A stretch of DNA of 64,000 nucleotides from Pelagibius sp965227505 (lineage in GTDB: Bacteria; Pseudomonadota; Alphaproteobacteria; Kiloniellales; Kiloniellaceae), in NCBI RefSeq assembly GCF_965227505.1, contig NZ_OZ245757.1:1054001-1118000 (forward strand), written 5' to 3'. The stretch's first letter is position 1, and each line of letters opens with the position of its first letter. Position numbers and translations under genes: made by a program. This document shows, piece after piece, positions 24,288 to 33,682 of the stretch. Under the pieces are notes generated by a model. The model ran no database searches and was not told the origin of the DNA. It saw nothing but the letters and a program-made list of their open reading frames with translations.

Positions 24288-24641
24288 TCAGGCCATGAAC
24301 CGCAGGGCATGGCCGAGCAGAAGGCAGGCCAGCGCCGATCCCGCCATGATGGGCAGGTAGACGATCGCCGTCCAGGCGTCGCCAAAGTCGACGGTGAAGA
24401 ACGGGACGGCCACCGCCAGCAGCACCAGCAGGAACTGAAGCCAGAGCACGGCAAACCCCGGTTGAAGCTGCCAGACCGCGAAGCCGTAGACCACCACGGT
24501 CACCAGCAACGTCAGCACGATCGCACCAAAGACAGCGTAGTAGGCCGGGTGATGGACCGAGGCCGGCACCAGAGCGAAGAGGAAACCCGCGGTCAGATGC
24601 AGCGGAACCACGGCAAAGGTGGCGGAGGACGGCAGGGTCAT
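24288..24641 (-). CDS. four-helix membrane protein, hypothetical
   Basis: A 117-residue protein starting MTLPSSATFAVVPLHLTAGF with four hydrophobic helices separated by short loops. The ATG at 24641 has AAAGGAG nine bases upstream; an in-frame upstream ATG at 24752 runs through the terminator region and is unlikely. No family is recognised. It follows the large secreted-protein gene on the same strand, beyond that gene's terminator. Confidence 0.75.
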   Translation of the reverse strand: MTLPSSATFAVVPLHLTAGFLFALVPASVHHPAYYAVFGAIVLTLLVTVVVYGFAVWQLQPGFAVLWLQFLLVLLAVAVPFFTVDFGDAWTAIVYLPIMAGSALACLLLGHALRFMA

Positions 24642-24739
24642 GCGATCACGCTCCTTTGCCGTCGGTCGCCTCACCACCCGCGAAGGTTCATTTCGCTCTT
24701 TGTTTCCCGAAGGAAGTGGCCGGGTTTCCCGAAGCAAAC

Positions 24740-24770
24740 GGCCGGGCCCCATGCGGTGAGGGACCCGGCC
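24740..24770 (-). terminator. terminator hairpin after the 1101-residue secreted protein
   Basis: On the minus strand GGCCGGGTCCC pairs with GGGGCCCGGCC around a 9-base loop and is followed by GTTTGC. It begins seven bases after the stop codon. Similar GCCGGGYCCGC hairpins follow the other two paralogues. Confidence 0.65.
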
Positions 24771-24777
24771 TTGTGCT

Positions 24778-27700
24778 CTAGTTCGTGTTGATCGCGCCGG
24801 GGGTGATCAGCATGATCTCCGGCGTCTGCCCGCCCGGGGGCGCATGCGGGCCGCTGCCGCTGCCCTTCTTCACCACCTGGAAGGTACTCGCCTTGCAGTG
24901 CGAGCTGTGCGCAGTGGCAGTCCCCCCTTTCTTGCAGGCCCGCAGCTTCCAGGTCCCGCTTTCGACAGCATGGACGTTGAAGCTGGCGCTGGCGCCGGTC
25001 ATCTCTCCGGGCAGATGGGCCGAGGTGACGGGCTTCCACTGGCCGTTGTTCTGGCGATGCATCCATTCCAAGGTGTAATCCTGATCGGGCTCGGCGCCGC
25101 TCAGGCGGATGTTGCCATTGGTGGCGACAGCCCGGGGCGCCAGGATCTGGAACCGGAAATTGACCTTGCCGGCCGCCATCACAACGGGCGCCTTGCGGCA
25201 CCGGAGGACAGCAGGCCTCGACTTCGAGCCAACCATGTCGCCGTTCTCGTTCAAGAGCCTGACGGTCAGCGGCATCGTCTGCTGGGGCGCGGCGCCCTCG
25301 GTGAAGGCAACACCGGTCCAGGAAACGTCGTAAGGCGCGTTCACATCGGTGAAGACGGCGAGCCCCTGGGCAGCGACGCTGAAGGGCACCGGATCGAGCG
25401 TCTCTGTGCCCACTTGCATCACGGCCGACCCCGAGAAGGCGGAGCCCTGACTCACGATCTGGGCTTTCAGCCCCACCTCGCTGGGGCAGATCATGCCATT
25501 GAGTTCGACCTCTTGGAGCACCTGCGGCTCGGATACCTCCGATACCTTCGGTACGAAAGTGACGGCGCCGGGAACGATCACAGCCTGCGGCGGGACAGCG
25601 TCACCCTCCTGGCCGTTGCCGCCCTGCGGCGGGCCGGCCCAGTTCGGCTCACGGCACTCGAGAACCGCCGAACGCCAGTCCGAATCGACCTCATCACCGT
25701 TTTCATTCAAGAGCCTGACGGCATATTGAATCGTCTGCGCCGACTCATCGGCAACGTCCCAGGTCACCACGTATGGGAAGTTGACGCTGGTGACCTGGGC
25801 AAAACCCTCCGCGCCGACGCTGAACGGCACCGGCTGGGACGTCTGCGCGCCCACCTGCACCACGGCAGAACCCGAAAAGGCGGAGCCCTGGCCTGCGATC
25901 TGCGCCCCGAGATTCACTTTGACGGGGCAGAACCTGCCAAGGCGCGGGGCCTCTTCAAGGACCGAAGGGTCCGGCAGTCCGGTCACCGTCGGCGCGAAGA
26001 CCACCAGGTTCGGGTTCAGGACAAGCTCCTGCGGTTCCTGGCCCCCCTGTCCTGTCAGCAGCGGCTTGCGGAAATCGCTGACCTTGCAGTCCAGCGGGCT
26101 GGCCACCCGGCAGACCTGCAGGCGCCAGAAGCGCGTGCCCGTCAGCGCCGCCAAGGGGAAGCTCTGGGTGAGGCCCGACATGGTCGCCGGCAGTGCGGCG
26201 GACTCGAGGGCTTCGTAAGACCCCGCAACCTTGCGGTAGAACCGCAGCGTGTAGTCCTCAGCCGGTACGCCGCCCGTCAGACGGATCTCGCCATCAGCAC
26301 TGCGTCCGGGCACACGGCCCTTGGGCGACACGATGTCGAACGCCTTGGAGCGGCAGGACAGATCCTTGGTGATCCGCGATTGAGCCAAAGTCTCGCCATC
26401 GGGAGCGACGGCCACCAGACTGTACTTGATGCTCTGCGTGGTCGCCGGCTTGTTGTCCCAGGACAGCTCATGATCGACGTTGTAGACCTCGCCCTTGCCG
26501 GCTTCGAAGTCATAAGCGGTTTCCAGGAGCGGCTGGCTGTCCGCGGCCACCCAGACCGTACCCAGGGAGTCGCTCTGCGCGATCACTGTTCCGGTGATCC
26601 GCACAGCCGCCGGGCAGACCATGCCCTGATGAAGCACCTCATCAGTGACCGTAATCGCCTGAATCAGGGTTTCAGGCGGCTCGAACGTCGATTGGATGGA
26701 GCGGCAGTACAAGGTCTTGTTGACGGTTTCCGACCCGATGTAACCACCGGCCGAGCTATAGACATCCAGGGCGATAACCAAGGATTTCTGAGGCGCCGGC
26801 TGGACACCGGGGGCCGCTTTTTCGTCCTGGATGCCCCCTCCTCCCCAGGACAACTCGCCCGAGCGCAGGACTGTGTAGATCTCTTCGCCGGTGATGCTGT
26901 AGCCCTCGAAGGGCTTGGTATTGCCGTTGATGGTGATCGCGGCCGTACCCGATGCAGGGCCGCGGCCGTGAAGCCTGCCTGCGGCCAGGATACCCTCGGG
27001 GCACATGTAGCCCTGATGCAGCACTTCCGAGACCACGCTGTAGTTCAGCTCAAGCGTCGGCGGCAACGGGATCTCGACAGTCAGCGGCCCGCTGGCACAG
27101 TCAACCTCGTAGTCGGCCCAGTCGGACTGGAAGACATGGCTGACGCCGACGATCCGCACCTTGCCGGTCGTGCCGTCGGCTTCCTCAAGCGGGTAAACAT
27201 GCTCGAAGGTGGCCACGCCGTTGCTGTTGGTTCCGATGGTCTTCACCTCGCTCTTCTGGCCGCTGCCGTGATGGTAGCGGAAGCGAAGCTCGGCCCCCGA
27301 AGTCTTGGAGGTGATGGTCCCGTTCAGGCGGAGCTGACAGGACCCGACCATGCCGCCCAGGCCGGTTTCGGCCTCCATGGTCGCGTCGGTGACGATCTTG
27401 GGAGAAGAGAAGCGCTGCGGATCCCCATAGCAGGTGATGTTCATATACTGTGGTGAGTCGACTTCGGGAGGTGTCGGTGAACCCGACGGGCCCGACATCT
27501 CGTAATCCAGCGTGGAGCCGACATCGATCATCGCCGTGCGGTGCTCGGCGAAGATCTGCTGGTCGGTGAGACCGTTGTCCCGCAGGTTCTCGGCCATCAT
27601 GTTGCAGGCCTCGACAACATAGTCGGCGTACTGCTGCTTGGTGATCTCGAAGCCGAAGGTTTTGTTCACCGACTTGGGGCGCGGGGTCGAGTAGCTTTCG

Positions 27701-28083
27701 GAATGACCGCTTTCTTCGAACTTCGTGAAGTTCGCATAGGCGGCAGGGCTGGGGTAGTTCGCGGGCTCGACCAAGACCGACAAGGTCGGACCGGCGCTCC
27801 AATGCAGGACGCGCCCGGCGACACCGGTATTCAGCTTGACATTGATCTGGCCTTTGATCGACTGGCTCATGTTCGCCACCACGCCGATGTAGTTCGAGCC
27901 ATCGCTCTTGACGATGATCGGCGGGTTGTTAACGGAGACGACATCGCTTTCAGCCGAATCGCCCGCAGAGGCCGGCGCGGCCGCCGCGAGGGCGGCGCCG
28001 AAGACCGTGAGGGTCAGCAGCGTGCGGTGTGCAGAAGGCTTGGACAGACAGCCGGCACCGCCGAGAGGATTCATGAGGCCCAT
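24778..28083 (-). CDS. large secreted multi-module protein A (1101 residues), novel family
   Basis: A signal peptide (residues 1-40, AAAAPASA then GDSAES) is followed by an N-terminal domain (about 50-218), a beta domain bounded by Cys249 and Cys329 (ending SDWADYEVDC), and four modules each opening with a CP motif and closing with Cys-Arg: 361-461, 490-568, 719-811 and 866-963. RFYRKV-type domains lie at about 572-671 (WRLQVC) and at the C-terminus (975-1070). Cysteines bracketing each module suggest one disulphide per Ig-like fold. Modules 3 and 4 are very similar (GSAFSGSAVVQVG and GSAFSGSAVMQVG). CGGAG sits eight bases before the ATG. I recognise no named family. It is probably periplasmic or surface exposed. 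Confidence 0.85.
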   Translation of the reverse strand: MGLMNPLGGAGCLSKPSAHRTLLTLTVFGAALAAAAPASAGDSAESDVVSVNNPPIIVKSDGSNYIGVVANMSQSIKGQINVKLNTGVAGRVLHWSAGPTLSVLVEPANYPSPAAYANFTKFEESGHSESYSTPRPKSVNKTFGFEITKQQYADYVVEACNMMAENLRDNGLTDQQIFAEHRTAMIDVGSTLDYEMSGPSGSPTPPEVDSPQYMNITCYGDPQRFSSPKIVTDATMEAETGLGGMVGSCQLRLNGTITSKTSGAELRFRYHHGSGQKSEVKTIGTNSNGVATFEHVYPLEEADGTTGKVRIVGVSHVFQSDWADYEVDCASGPLTVEIPLPPTLELNYSVVSEVLHQGYMCPEGILAAGRLHGRGPASGTAAITINGNTKPFEGYSITGEEIYTVLRSGELSWGGGGIQDEKAAPGVQPAPQKSLVIALDVYSSAGGYIGSETVNKTLYCRSIQSTFEPPETLIQAITVTDEVLHQGMVCPAAVRITGTVIAQSDSLGTVWVAADSQPLLETAYDFEAGKGEVYNVDHELSWDNKPATTQSIKYSLVAVAPDGETLAQSRITKDLSCRSKAFDIVSPKGRVPGRSADGEIRLTGGVPAEDYTLRFYRKVAGSYEALESAALPATMSGLTQSFPLAALTGTRFWRLQVCRVASPLDCKVSDFRKPLLTGQGGQEPQELVLNPNLVVFAPTVTGLPDPSVLEEAPRLGRFCPVKVNLGAQIAGQGSAFSGSAVVQVGAQTSQPVPFSVGAEGFAQVTSVNFPYVVTWDVADESAQTIQYAVRLLNENGDEVDSDWRSAVLECREPNWAGPPQGGNGQEGDAVPPQAVIVPGAVTFVPKVSEVSEPQVLQEVELNGMICPSEVGLKAQIVSQGSAFSGSAVMQVGTETLDPVPFSVAAQGLAVFTDVNAPYDVSWTGVAFTEGAAPQQTMPLTVRLLNENGDMVGSKSRPAVLRCRKAPVVMAAGKVNFRFQILAPRAVATNGNIRLSGAEPDQDYTLEWMHRQNNGQWKPVTSAHLPGEMTGASASFNVHAVESGTWKLRACKKGGTATAHSSHCKASTFQVVKKGSGSGPHAPPGGQTPEIMLITPGAINTN

Positions 28084-28340
28084 AGCTCAGTCTCCGTATC
28101 GGTTCGCGTTCGTTCGCTTGGCCGGCGGTGTGGCCATCCCCGGTGGGTCGCACGGGGGTAAAAGCGGGTTCAGTCAAAACCTTGCCTTGTGGCGGAACCT
28201 CGCTTTGTGAGCAGTATGTCGTCTGTGGTCGACATGGTTCGTGATCGGACGTGTTTTGTGATCCAAGGTGCCATTGGTCGGCGCGGACGTTGACCGGCCA
28301 GGCCCGCATCGGGGCCGGGCGCAGAGAGTCGCAGGCGGGG

Positions 28341-28381
28341 AGTACAGCCTTGGCGCGCAACGGGGAACCCGCGAAACCGCA
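28341..28381 (-). promoter_or_regulatory. bipartite promoter-like motif, copy a (protein A)
   Basis: On the minus strand: TGCGGTTTCGCGGGTTC, 18 bp, then TGTACT. It lies about 260 bp upstream of the 1101-residue protein start. CTGCAT sits eight bases further upstream, as in copy d. The leader between holds a short ATG frame (MSTTDD start, 21 codons) without a good ribosome binding site. Confidence 0.65.
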
Positions 28382-28490
28382 CTTGCGCCATGCAGTTCTG
28401 CCAAGTCGATCACTTACATCAATGATTGCAGAAGCATTGATTAGCAATGCTCTGCCGGGAGGCCGCAGAGACGGCGACCGCCGCGGGGGT

Positions 28491-28516
28491 GCCGGACCCG
28501 CCCCTGCGGGCCCGGC
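28491..28516 (-). terminator. hairpin after secreted protein B
   Basis: On the minus strand GCCGGGCCCGC pairs with GCGGGTCCGGC around AGGG. Pairing is complete only on the minus strand (a G-T wobble), which fits an RNA made from this strand. There is no T run, so it may be a processing or stability hairpin rather than a strong terminator. Confidence 0.5.
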
Positions 28517-28537
28517 CCATCATTCAGTTGCCGACAC

Positions 28538-30310
28538 TCAACCGCCGCTGCCCGGCAGGATGAAGACCTTGGCTTCACCCTGCGTGCCGGGCGCCCTCGC
28601 CTTGCCGGCGGCCCGCGCCGACGGCAGCTGGAACTCCGAGGTCTTGCAGTCTTTCGTCCCCTTGCTGGCGGCGGGGCAGACCTGCAGGCGCCAGCTGTGG
28701 CCACCGGTCAGCGCCGCCAGATCGAACGACGCCTTCGATCCCGTCATCTGCGTGGGCAGCTTTGTCGACCGCAGCCGCTGATAGCCGTTCGCCACCTTGC
28801 GGTAGAAGCGCAACACATACTGCGCATCCTTCTTGCCGCCGGCGAGTTGGATATCGCCGCTGTTGATGAGACCCCTCGGCGCCCGGATGGCAAACCGCGG
28901 TGCCGCCGCCCCGTCGCCGGCACCCGCCGACCGGCGGCACTCAAGGCGCCTCATCTTCTGCAGGGTATCGACCGTGTCGCCGAGAGCGTTCTGCACCATC
29001 ATCGTGAGGGGCAGGTCCTGCCGGGTCGCGGGCTTTCCCTGCCAGGAGATCTGATGCTTGCCAACGAAAAGCTTCTTCTCGTCGCCTTCGAAGCTGAAAG
29101 ACTTCTCGGCGATCTGATTTCCGGCGGCCCCGAGCATCACCTTACCGGACGCCTTGCCACGGCCATCGACCCGGCCGATGACGGTGACAACCGCAGGACA
29201 CATCTTACCCTTGTGCGACACCTCTTCATCCACGGCCATGGTCAGTACCGCGGCCTTGGGCGGCAGCAGGGTCTGCAGCGGCAGTTCGCAGCGGACTTCA
29301 TAGTCCTCCCAGTCGGACTTTACGCTGTCGCCCTCGATCACCATGCGGATCTTGCCGGTCTTGGTGGTGCCCCCGCCGGGAAGCGGATAGTCGTAGCGCT
29401 TCTGCACGAAGGCATTCCCCGGCGTTGTCAGCTTCTTCAGGTCGCTTTTCTGGCCGCCCTGGCTCTCGAAATAGAACCGCGCCTGGGTGTGCGGCGCTTC
29501 CGTCTTGAGGGTCGCCAAAAGCGACACCGAGCAGGCGCCGGTGTTGCTGTCGTTGCCGACCACCTTCAGATTGGCGAGCGTCACCGTTGCCACTTCCGGC
29601 TTCTCGCGCACCGGGTCCGCCACCGTCGGCGCATCTGCCGCCGGCGCCTTCGCACAGAGAATCTGCACCCGACTGGTTTCCGGCACTACGGGAAGATCAG
29701 GGGGATGAGGATGGTCGGCGAGGCCGGTCATCTCATATGTATAGTCGCCCATGATGGCGAGCGGAATCATGTGGTCCTCGGCGAAAATCTCCTCGTTGGT
29801 CCGGCCTTCCTCATACCGCATATGGTCAGCCAGCGTGTTGCAGGCCGCCTTTGTGTGATGCTTGTAGTCCGACGGAGAAATTTTGAAGGAAAACCTGCGC
29901 TTCACGACTGAAGGCCGGTCGCCCCGCCGATAGCTTTCAGACAAGCCGAGGTGGTGAAGCTGAACTTTATTGTCCATTCCCTCTGCCAGGATGCTCGGCC
30001 AGGCCCGCCATTGTTCGACTGTTCCGGTTCCGTCCGAATTGAAATAGGCGATAATCTCGCCGTGAATGGGAGAGCTCGGAATCACAGTCTGCGTATAGCG
30101 TTCTCCATCGCTTTCGACCTTGATGGTCACCGTATTTACCGCGGTTACTTGAGCGTAGGCGAAGTCCGCTGACGCCGGACCGGCTGCCGCCATGGCCGCA
30201 GCCATCGCCGCTGCCGCAAGCGAACCATGCTTGAAGACTCTGCTCCGCGTGATGTTGCCTGCATGAAATACACAACCGTCCCGGCGCTTGGAAATGAACC
30301 GGTGAAACAT
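28538..30310 (-). CDS. secreted multi-module protein B (590 residues), novel family
   Basis: The shortest of three paralogues. A long signal region (1-48, AAAGPASA then DFAYAQ) precedes the shared N-terminal domain (DGERYTQTVIPSSPIHGEI; ACNTLADHMRYEEGRTNEEIFAEDH), a beta domain Cys260-Cys341 (SDWEDYEVRC), one CP...CR module (Cys371-Cys458, containing HQISWQGKPATRQD) and the terminal RFYRKV domain (WRLQVCPAASKGTKDCKTSEF). It ends PGTQGEAKVFILPGSGG, almost the same tail as protein C. AGAGGA precedes the ATG by seven bases. It lies 89 bp after protein C with only a hairpin between, so it is probably cotranscribed from that gene's promoter. Confidence 0.85.
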   Translation of the reverse strand: MFHRFISKRRDGCVFHAGNITRSRVFKHGSLAAAAMAAAMAAAGPASADFAYAQVTAVNTVTIKVESDGERYTQTVIPSSPIHGEIIAYFNSDGTGTVEQWRAWPSILAEGMDNKVQLHHLGLSESYRRGDRPSVVKRRFSFKISPSDYKHHTKAACNTLADHMRYEEGRTNEEIFAEDHMIPLAIMGDYTYEMTGLADHPHPPDLPVVPETSRVQILCAKAPAADAPTVADPVREKPEVATVTLANLKVVGNDSNTGACSVSLLATLKTEAPHTQARFYFESQGGQKSDLKKLTTPGNAFVQKRYDYPLPGGGTTKTGKIRMVIEGDSVKSDWEDYEVRCELPLQTLLPPKAAVLTMAVDEEVSHKGKMCPAVVTVIGRVDGRGKASGKVMLGAAGNQIAEKSFSFEGDEKKLFVGKHQISWQGKPATRQDLPLTMMVQNALGDTVDTLQKMRRLECRRSAGAGDGAAAPRFAIRAPRGLINSGDIQLAGGKKDAQYVLRFYRKVANGYQRLRSTKLPTQMTGSKASFDLAALTGGHSWRLQVCPAASKGTKDCKTSEFQLPSARAAGKARAPGTQGEAKVFILPGSGG

Positions 30311-30360
30311 GGTTTCGTCCTCTAAGAATCAAAAAAATGAACTTGATGAAGGGCGCGGCC

Positions 30361-30386
30361 GCCGGGCCCGCGGGTGCGGGCCCGGC
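30361..30386 (-). terminator. hairpin between secreted proteins C and B
   Basis: A perfect 11-bp stem, GCCGGGCCCGC and GCGGGCCCGGC, 13 bases after the stop of protein C. A T7 run follows about 25 bases later. It could reduce read-through into protein B. Its stem matches the hairpin after protein B. Confidence 0.6.
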
Positions 30387-30399
30387 TTCCGATTTCGAT

Positions 30400-33048
30400 C
30401 TAGCTGCCGCTGCCTGGCATGATGAAGACTTTGGCATCGCCCTGCGTGCCGGGCGTCTTCACCTTGCCGACGGAGCCGCTCTGCAGGATGCGGAAGTCGG
30501 AGGTCTTGCAGGCCGCTTTTGACTTGCTGCCGGCCGGGCAGACCTCGATGCGCCAATCGAGTCCGCCACTCAGGGCCCTGAGGCTGAAGCGCGCCGCGCG
30601 GCCCGTCATCTGCCGGGGAAGCTGGGCGGAGCGCACCGACCGGTAGCCGCCCTTGTCCCCGCGGTAGAAGCGCAGGTCATACTTGGCGTTCGCCGCGCCG
30701 CCGGACAGCTGGATCCTGCCCTCACGCACCTGACCCTTGGGTGCCTGAACCGCGAAGGCCGGCCCCGCCTGCAGGGCGAGCTGCGCAGCCGCACCATTCC
30801 CCGGCGTCGCGGGCTTTCCAGCCTGCTGCCCATGGGTTACCGACGGGTTGCCGATCGAGAGCGCATCCGCCCGGTCTCTGGTCGCGTTGGCAAGCTGCGG
30901 CTTGCGGCACTCAATGGTCTGAGTCTTCGCCAAGCGGCCTACCTCGGTCCCTAGGGGGTCAATGAGGTGCAGCACAACGTCAACATCCTGCTGGAACGGG
31001 CCCTCAACGCCCACCCAGTTGAGGGTGTGTTCGCCTCGAACAGTCCCGACATCACCGTCGTCGATGGAAAAGGATTCCTGCGTCAGGAAACTTCCATTCG
31101 CGCCCAAAAGGGCATTACCGGAAGCGACACCCTGGCCGAGAAAGGCCCCCATGACTTCCACGCTCGCCGGACAGATTTGACCTTGATAGAGGACTTCATC
31201 CGTCGTCGGAACGACTTGCAGGTTGATCGCCTTGGGCGGATCGAAACTGATGCCGACGTTCGGGATACTCACGCCCGTGCAGTTCACCTCCACGGACCGC
31301 TCGGTCGTGTCGACGACAGCGCCGGCCCTGACAATCTGGACGGTGACGTCCAGCGTCTGCTTGGGCGGCGCATCACCGTTCTGGGGCACGTTGCTCCATC
31401 GTACCTCGGGCGCGAAGTCGAACAGGAGGCGCTCACCATCTGTGATGGCGAAGTTGAACTCCTTCACCTGCGATTGGGCTTCGAACAGCGACGGCTGCTG
31501 TCTGACGATAAAGGTCGTCCGTCCGTCAAAGTCTTCCTGACCCCGAAGGCTGGCTCTCAGAGGCACACTTTCCGGGCACATGTAGCCCTGATACAGCTTC
31601 CTTTCCCCCACCCTTACGGAGAGGGTCAGCTCCGGCAGTGCCGGCTCGCGGCATTCAACGGTCACCATCTTCTGCAAACCGCCCTGCAATGGCCCCAGAG
31701 AGTTCTCCCCTGCTCCGTTGTCAGCCGGCTTAAGCCCATGAATACGCAGTGTCAAAGGCACGTCCTGCTTCAATCGGGCCTTGCGTTTCCAGGAGATCTG
31801 ATGTTGGGCCGCAAAACTTTTGCTTTCATCGCCGATGAATTTGAAAGGCTTTTCGGCAATCTGATTCCCATCTGCGCCGAGCGTGACCGTGCCGGAGGAC
31901 CCACCACGGCCTTTGACAACGCCGAAGACCGTTATGGCTGAAGGGCAAACCATGCCATGGCGGACAACCTCTTCTTTCACGAAGTAGTTCAAACTCGTGG
32001 CCTCCGGCGGCAGCTCAGTGGTCAGACTACCGATCGGCTTGTCTTCACACTCGTATTCGAAGTCCTTCCAGGGCGAGGCGAAGTCGAAGTTCTCGCCAAC
32101 GATCCGGATCTTGGCGTCTCTCTTCTGACCACGGTTCAGGGGATACTCGTGCTCGAAGCTGGCCCATCTGTCGGCGCCAGTGTTGACCGTCTTCAGGTCA
32201 CTCTGGTTGCCTTTGTCGTCGACGTAGCGAAAACTGATGCCATCGACATTGGGCAGGTTGGAGATCAGTGAGCCGCCGAGCCGCATCCGGCAATTGCCCT
32301 GGGAGTTGACCGGATCGATGCCCTGGACGAAGACGGCTGCCCCATTGACCTTCGGCGGGGCCGGCGGCGTCTTTAAGCAGAGGATGGTGACCGTCTTGAT
32401 CTTGGGGTTTGGCTGGCCGCCGCCGGAGACCTCAGTCAGCGGCGGGTTAGCTTCAGCTATGCCCGACATGTCCCAGCTGACCTCAGCACCAGCCTCAACG
32501 GCAATCGAGCGATCCTCCGCAAAGATCTCCGCGTCGGTCTTCCCGTGCAGCAATTGCAGATCTTTGGCCAGTTCGTTGCAGGCTTCCTCCGCGTATGCTT
32601 TGTAGGCCTGTCTCGGAATGGAGAAAGGCAGTTCGCGGCGAACCTTTTTGATCCGCTCGCTGAGCTTATAGTTCTTGGAGTAATTGAGATCCGGAAACTG
32701 CTCCTTGGGCATGTTTTCCGCCTGGATGCTCGACCAGAGCTTCCACCGCCTCACAAACCCATCTCTGTGGGCGTTCAGAGTCATACGCATCACCCCAGTA
32801 ATGGGGGGTGACGAATTCAGAACTGCCGTATAGCGCTCACCATCGCTGGCCACTTGGATGACGGCCTGGTCCAGCTCAATCACCGAAGCGCTCCCAGAGT
32901 CCGCCAGCGCCGGTGCGGCGGCGGAGACCGTAGCGGCTAGGACGGCAGCGGACAGCAGTCCGCGCCGGAAGGCACTCCTCCCGGTTGGCCGGGAGGCAAC
33001 ACAGGGTTTTCGGAAAGGGATGCCGGAACTATCGCGACTGGACATCAT
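30400..33048 (-). CDS. large secreted multi-module protein C (882 residues), novel family
   Basis: A signal peptide ends near residue 50 (APALA then DSGSAS). It is followed by the shared N-terminal domain (SDGERYTAVLNSSPPITGVM; ACNELAKDL...TDAEIFAEDR), a beta domain Cys253-Cys334, three CP...C modules (Cys368-466, 491-590, 626-714) and the terminal domain (764-854, DLRFYRGDKGGY; WRIEVCPAGSK). The tail is PGTQGDAKVFIMPGSGS. The first module is close to that of protein B (HQISW, QDVPLT, LQKM). The start at 33048 follows GAAGGAAGAC; the ATG three bases on is equally possible, and an earlier ATG at 33087 lacks this site. It has its own upstream promoter-like motif. Confidence 0.85.
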   Translation of the reverse strand: MMSSRDSSGIPFRKPCVASRPTGRSAFRRGLLSAAVLAATVSAAAPALADSGSASVIELDQAVIQVASDGERYTAVLNSSPPITGVMRMTLNAHRDGFVRRWKLWSSIQAENMPKEQFPDLNYSKNYKLSERIKKVRRELPFSIPRQAYKAYAEEACNELAKDLQLLHGKTDAEIFAEDRSIAVEAGAEVSWDMSGIAEANPPLTEVSGGGQPNPKIKTVTILCLKTPPAPPKVNGAAVFVQGIDPVNSQGNCRMRLGGSLISNLPNVDGISFRYVDDKGNQSDLKTVNTGADRWASFEHEYPLNRGQKRDAKIRIVGENFDFASPWKDFEYECEDKPIGSLTTELPPEATSLNYFVKEEVVRHGMVCPSAITVFGVVKGRGGSSGTVTLGADGNQIAEKPFKFIGDESKSFAAQHQISWKRKARLKQDVPLTLRIHGLKPADNGAGENSLGPLQGGLQKMVTVECREPALPELTLSVRVGERKLYQGYMCPESVPLRASLRGQEDFDGRTTFIVRQQPSLFEAQSQVKEFNFAITDGERLLFDFAPEVRWSNVPQNGDAPPKQTLDVTVQIVRAGAVVDTTERSVEVNCTGVSIPNVGISFDPPKAINLQVVPTTDEVLYQGQICPASVEVMGAFLGQGVASGNALLGANGSFLTQESFSIDDGDVGTVRGEHTLNWVGVEGPFQQDVDVVLHLIDPLGTEVGRLAKTQTIECRKPQLANATRDRADALSIGNPSVTHGQQAGKPATPGNGAAAQLALQAGPAFAVQAPKGQVREGRIQLSGGAANAKYDLRFYRGDKGGYRSVRSAQLPRQMTGRAARFSLRALSGGLDWRIEVCPAGSKSKAACKTSDFRILQSGSVGKVKTPGTQGDAKVFIMPGSGS

Positions 33049-33191
33049 GTCTTCCTTCTCAATCGGCAAAGCGGAAAGGCTGCCCATACGGCAGAGTTTC
33101 GTGTTGGTCGCTGGAGGAAGCGCTTGGGTTTAAGGCACCGCGGTTCTGTGCAAGACCCCATTCGACCGTCCCACATCGGCGGGACGGCTGG

Positions 33192-33232
33192 GATACAGCT
33201 ACGCAACGCGAGGGTGAACCCGCGAAACCGCA
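33192..33232 (-). promoter_or_regulatory. bipartite promoter-like motif, copy b (protein C)
   Basis: On the minus strand: TGCGGTTTCGCGGGTTC, 18 bp, then TGTATC. It lies about 145 bp upstream of the protein C start, with an AT-rich block immediately upstream of the motif. Confidence 0.65.
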
Positions 33233-33525
33233 TAAGCACAATGGGATTTTGCCGGATCGTGCCTTTAATTCATTGATATTGATTGATTTTTACGAATTCG
33301 GAGCCAGAACCCGACGCTTGGTGAAGGGAAAGCGGGCGGCCGCCGTCTCACCCACGGCAGCCACCCGTCCCCTGCCGCCAGACCCCTTTCGGGGGCCGGC
33401 CACTGGCTCTCTTGCACGGTTGTTTGTCGGAGCGCGCGGACCCTCGGCGCTCAGGTGCTTGCCTCAGGAATCGCCCGATTAAATTGCGGAGAAGAGGCCG
33501 CCGGACGACTGCCTGAGACAGAGAC

Positions 33526-33556
33526 GGGCGGCTACAATCACCGCCGGTAGCCGCCC
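33526..33556. repeat. hairpin element R1
   Basis: GGGCGGCTAC pairs with GTAGCCGCCC. The stop codon of the 35-codon frame lies in its loop. About 60 bp, including AATTGC on the far side, is related to element R2 at 33948-33978, whose stem differs by two compensated pairs. Confidence 0.6.
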
Positions 33557-33645
33557 GCCTGCGAGTGCAGAGCAGACCAATTGCTCAAAACCTGCCCTTC
33601 GGCTAAACTCAGCGTCAGGGCGGGTGCGATCCGTGAAGATGCCAT
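33538..33645 (-). CDS. 35-residue small protein under motif c
   Basis: ATG at 33645 follows GGAGGG with an 8-base spacer and lies about 38 bp beyond the second block of promoter-like motif c. The product starts MASSRIAPALTLSLAEGQ and ends QAGGYRR. It has no cysteine, a short amphipathic middle and a basic C-terminus. The frame ends inside hairpin R1. I know no relative. The promoter, ribosome binding site and hairpin in the right order argue for a real small gene; the coding potential itself is untested. Confidence 0.45.
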   Translation of the reverse strand: MASSRIAPALTLSLAEGQVLSNWSALHSQAGGYRR

Positions 33646-33682
33646 GTGGGCGGCCCTCCGCGGTGTGCACTCGCCCGAACCA

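Noticed and set aside
24139..24360. A 73-codon frame starting MMELVDIRDLKSRD
   Set aside because: It reads through tRNA-Leu. Frames of this kind are a well known spurious annotation over tRNA genes.
28170..28391. Frames in the leader of protein A
   Set aside because: Several overlapping frames exist on both strands but none has a ribosome binding site. The only protein-like one is 21 codons and is mentioned under the motif instead.
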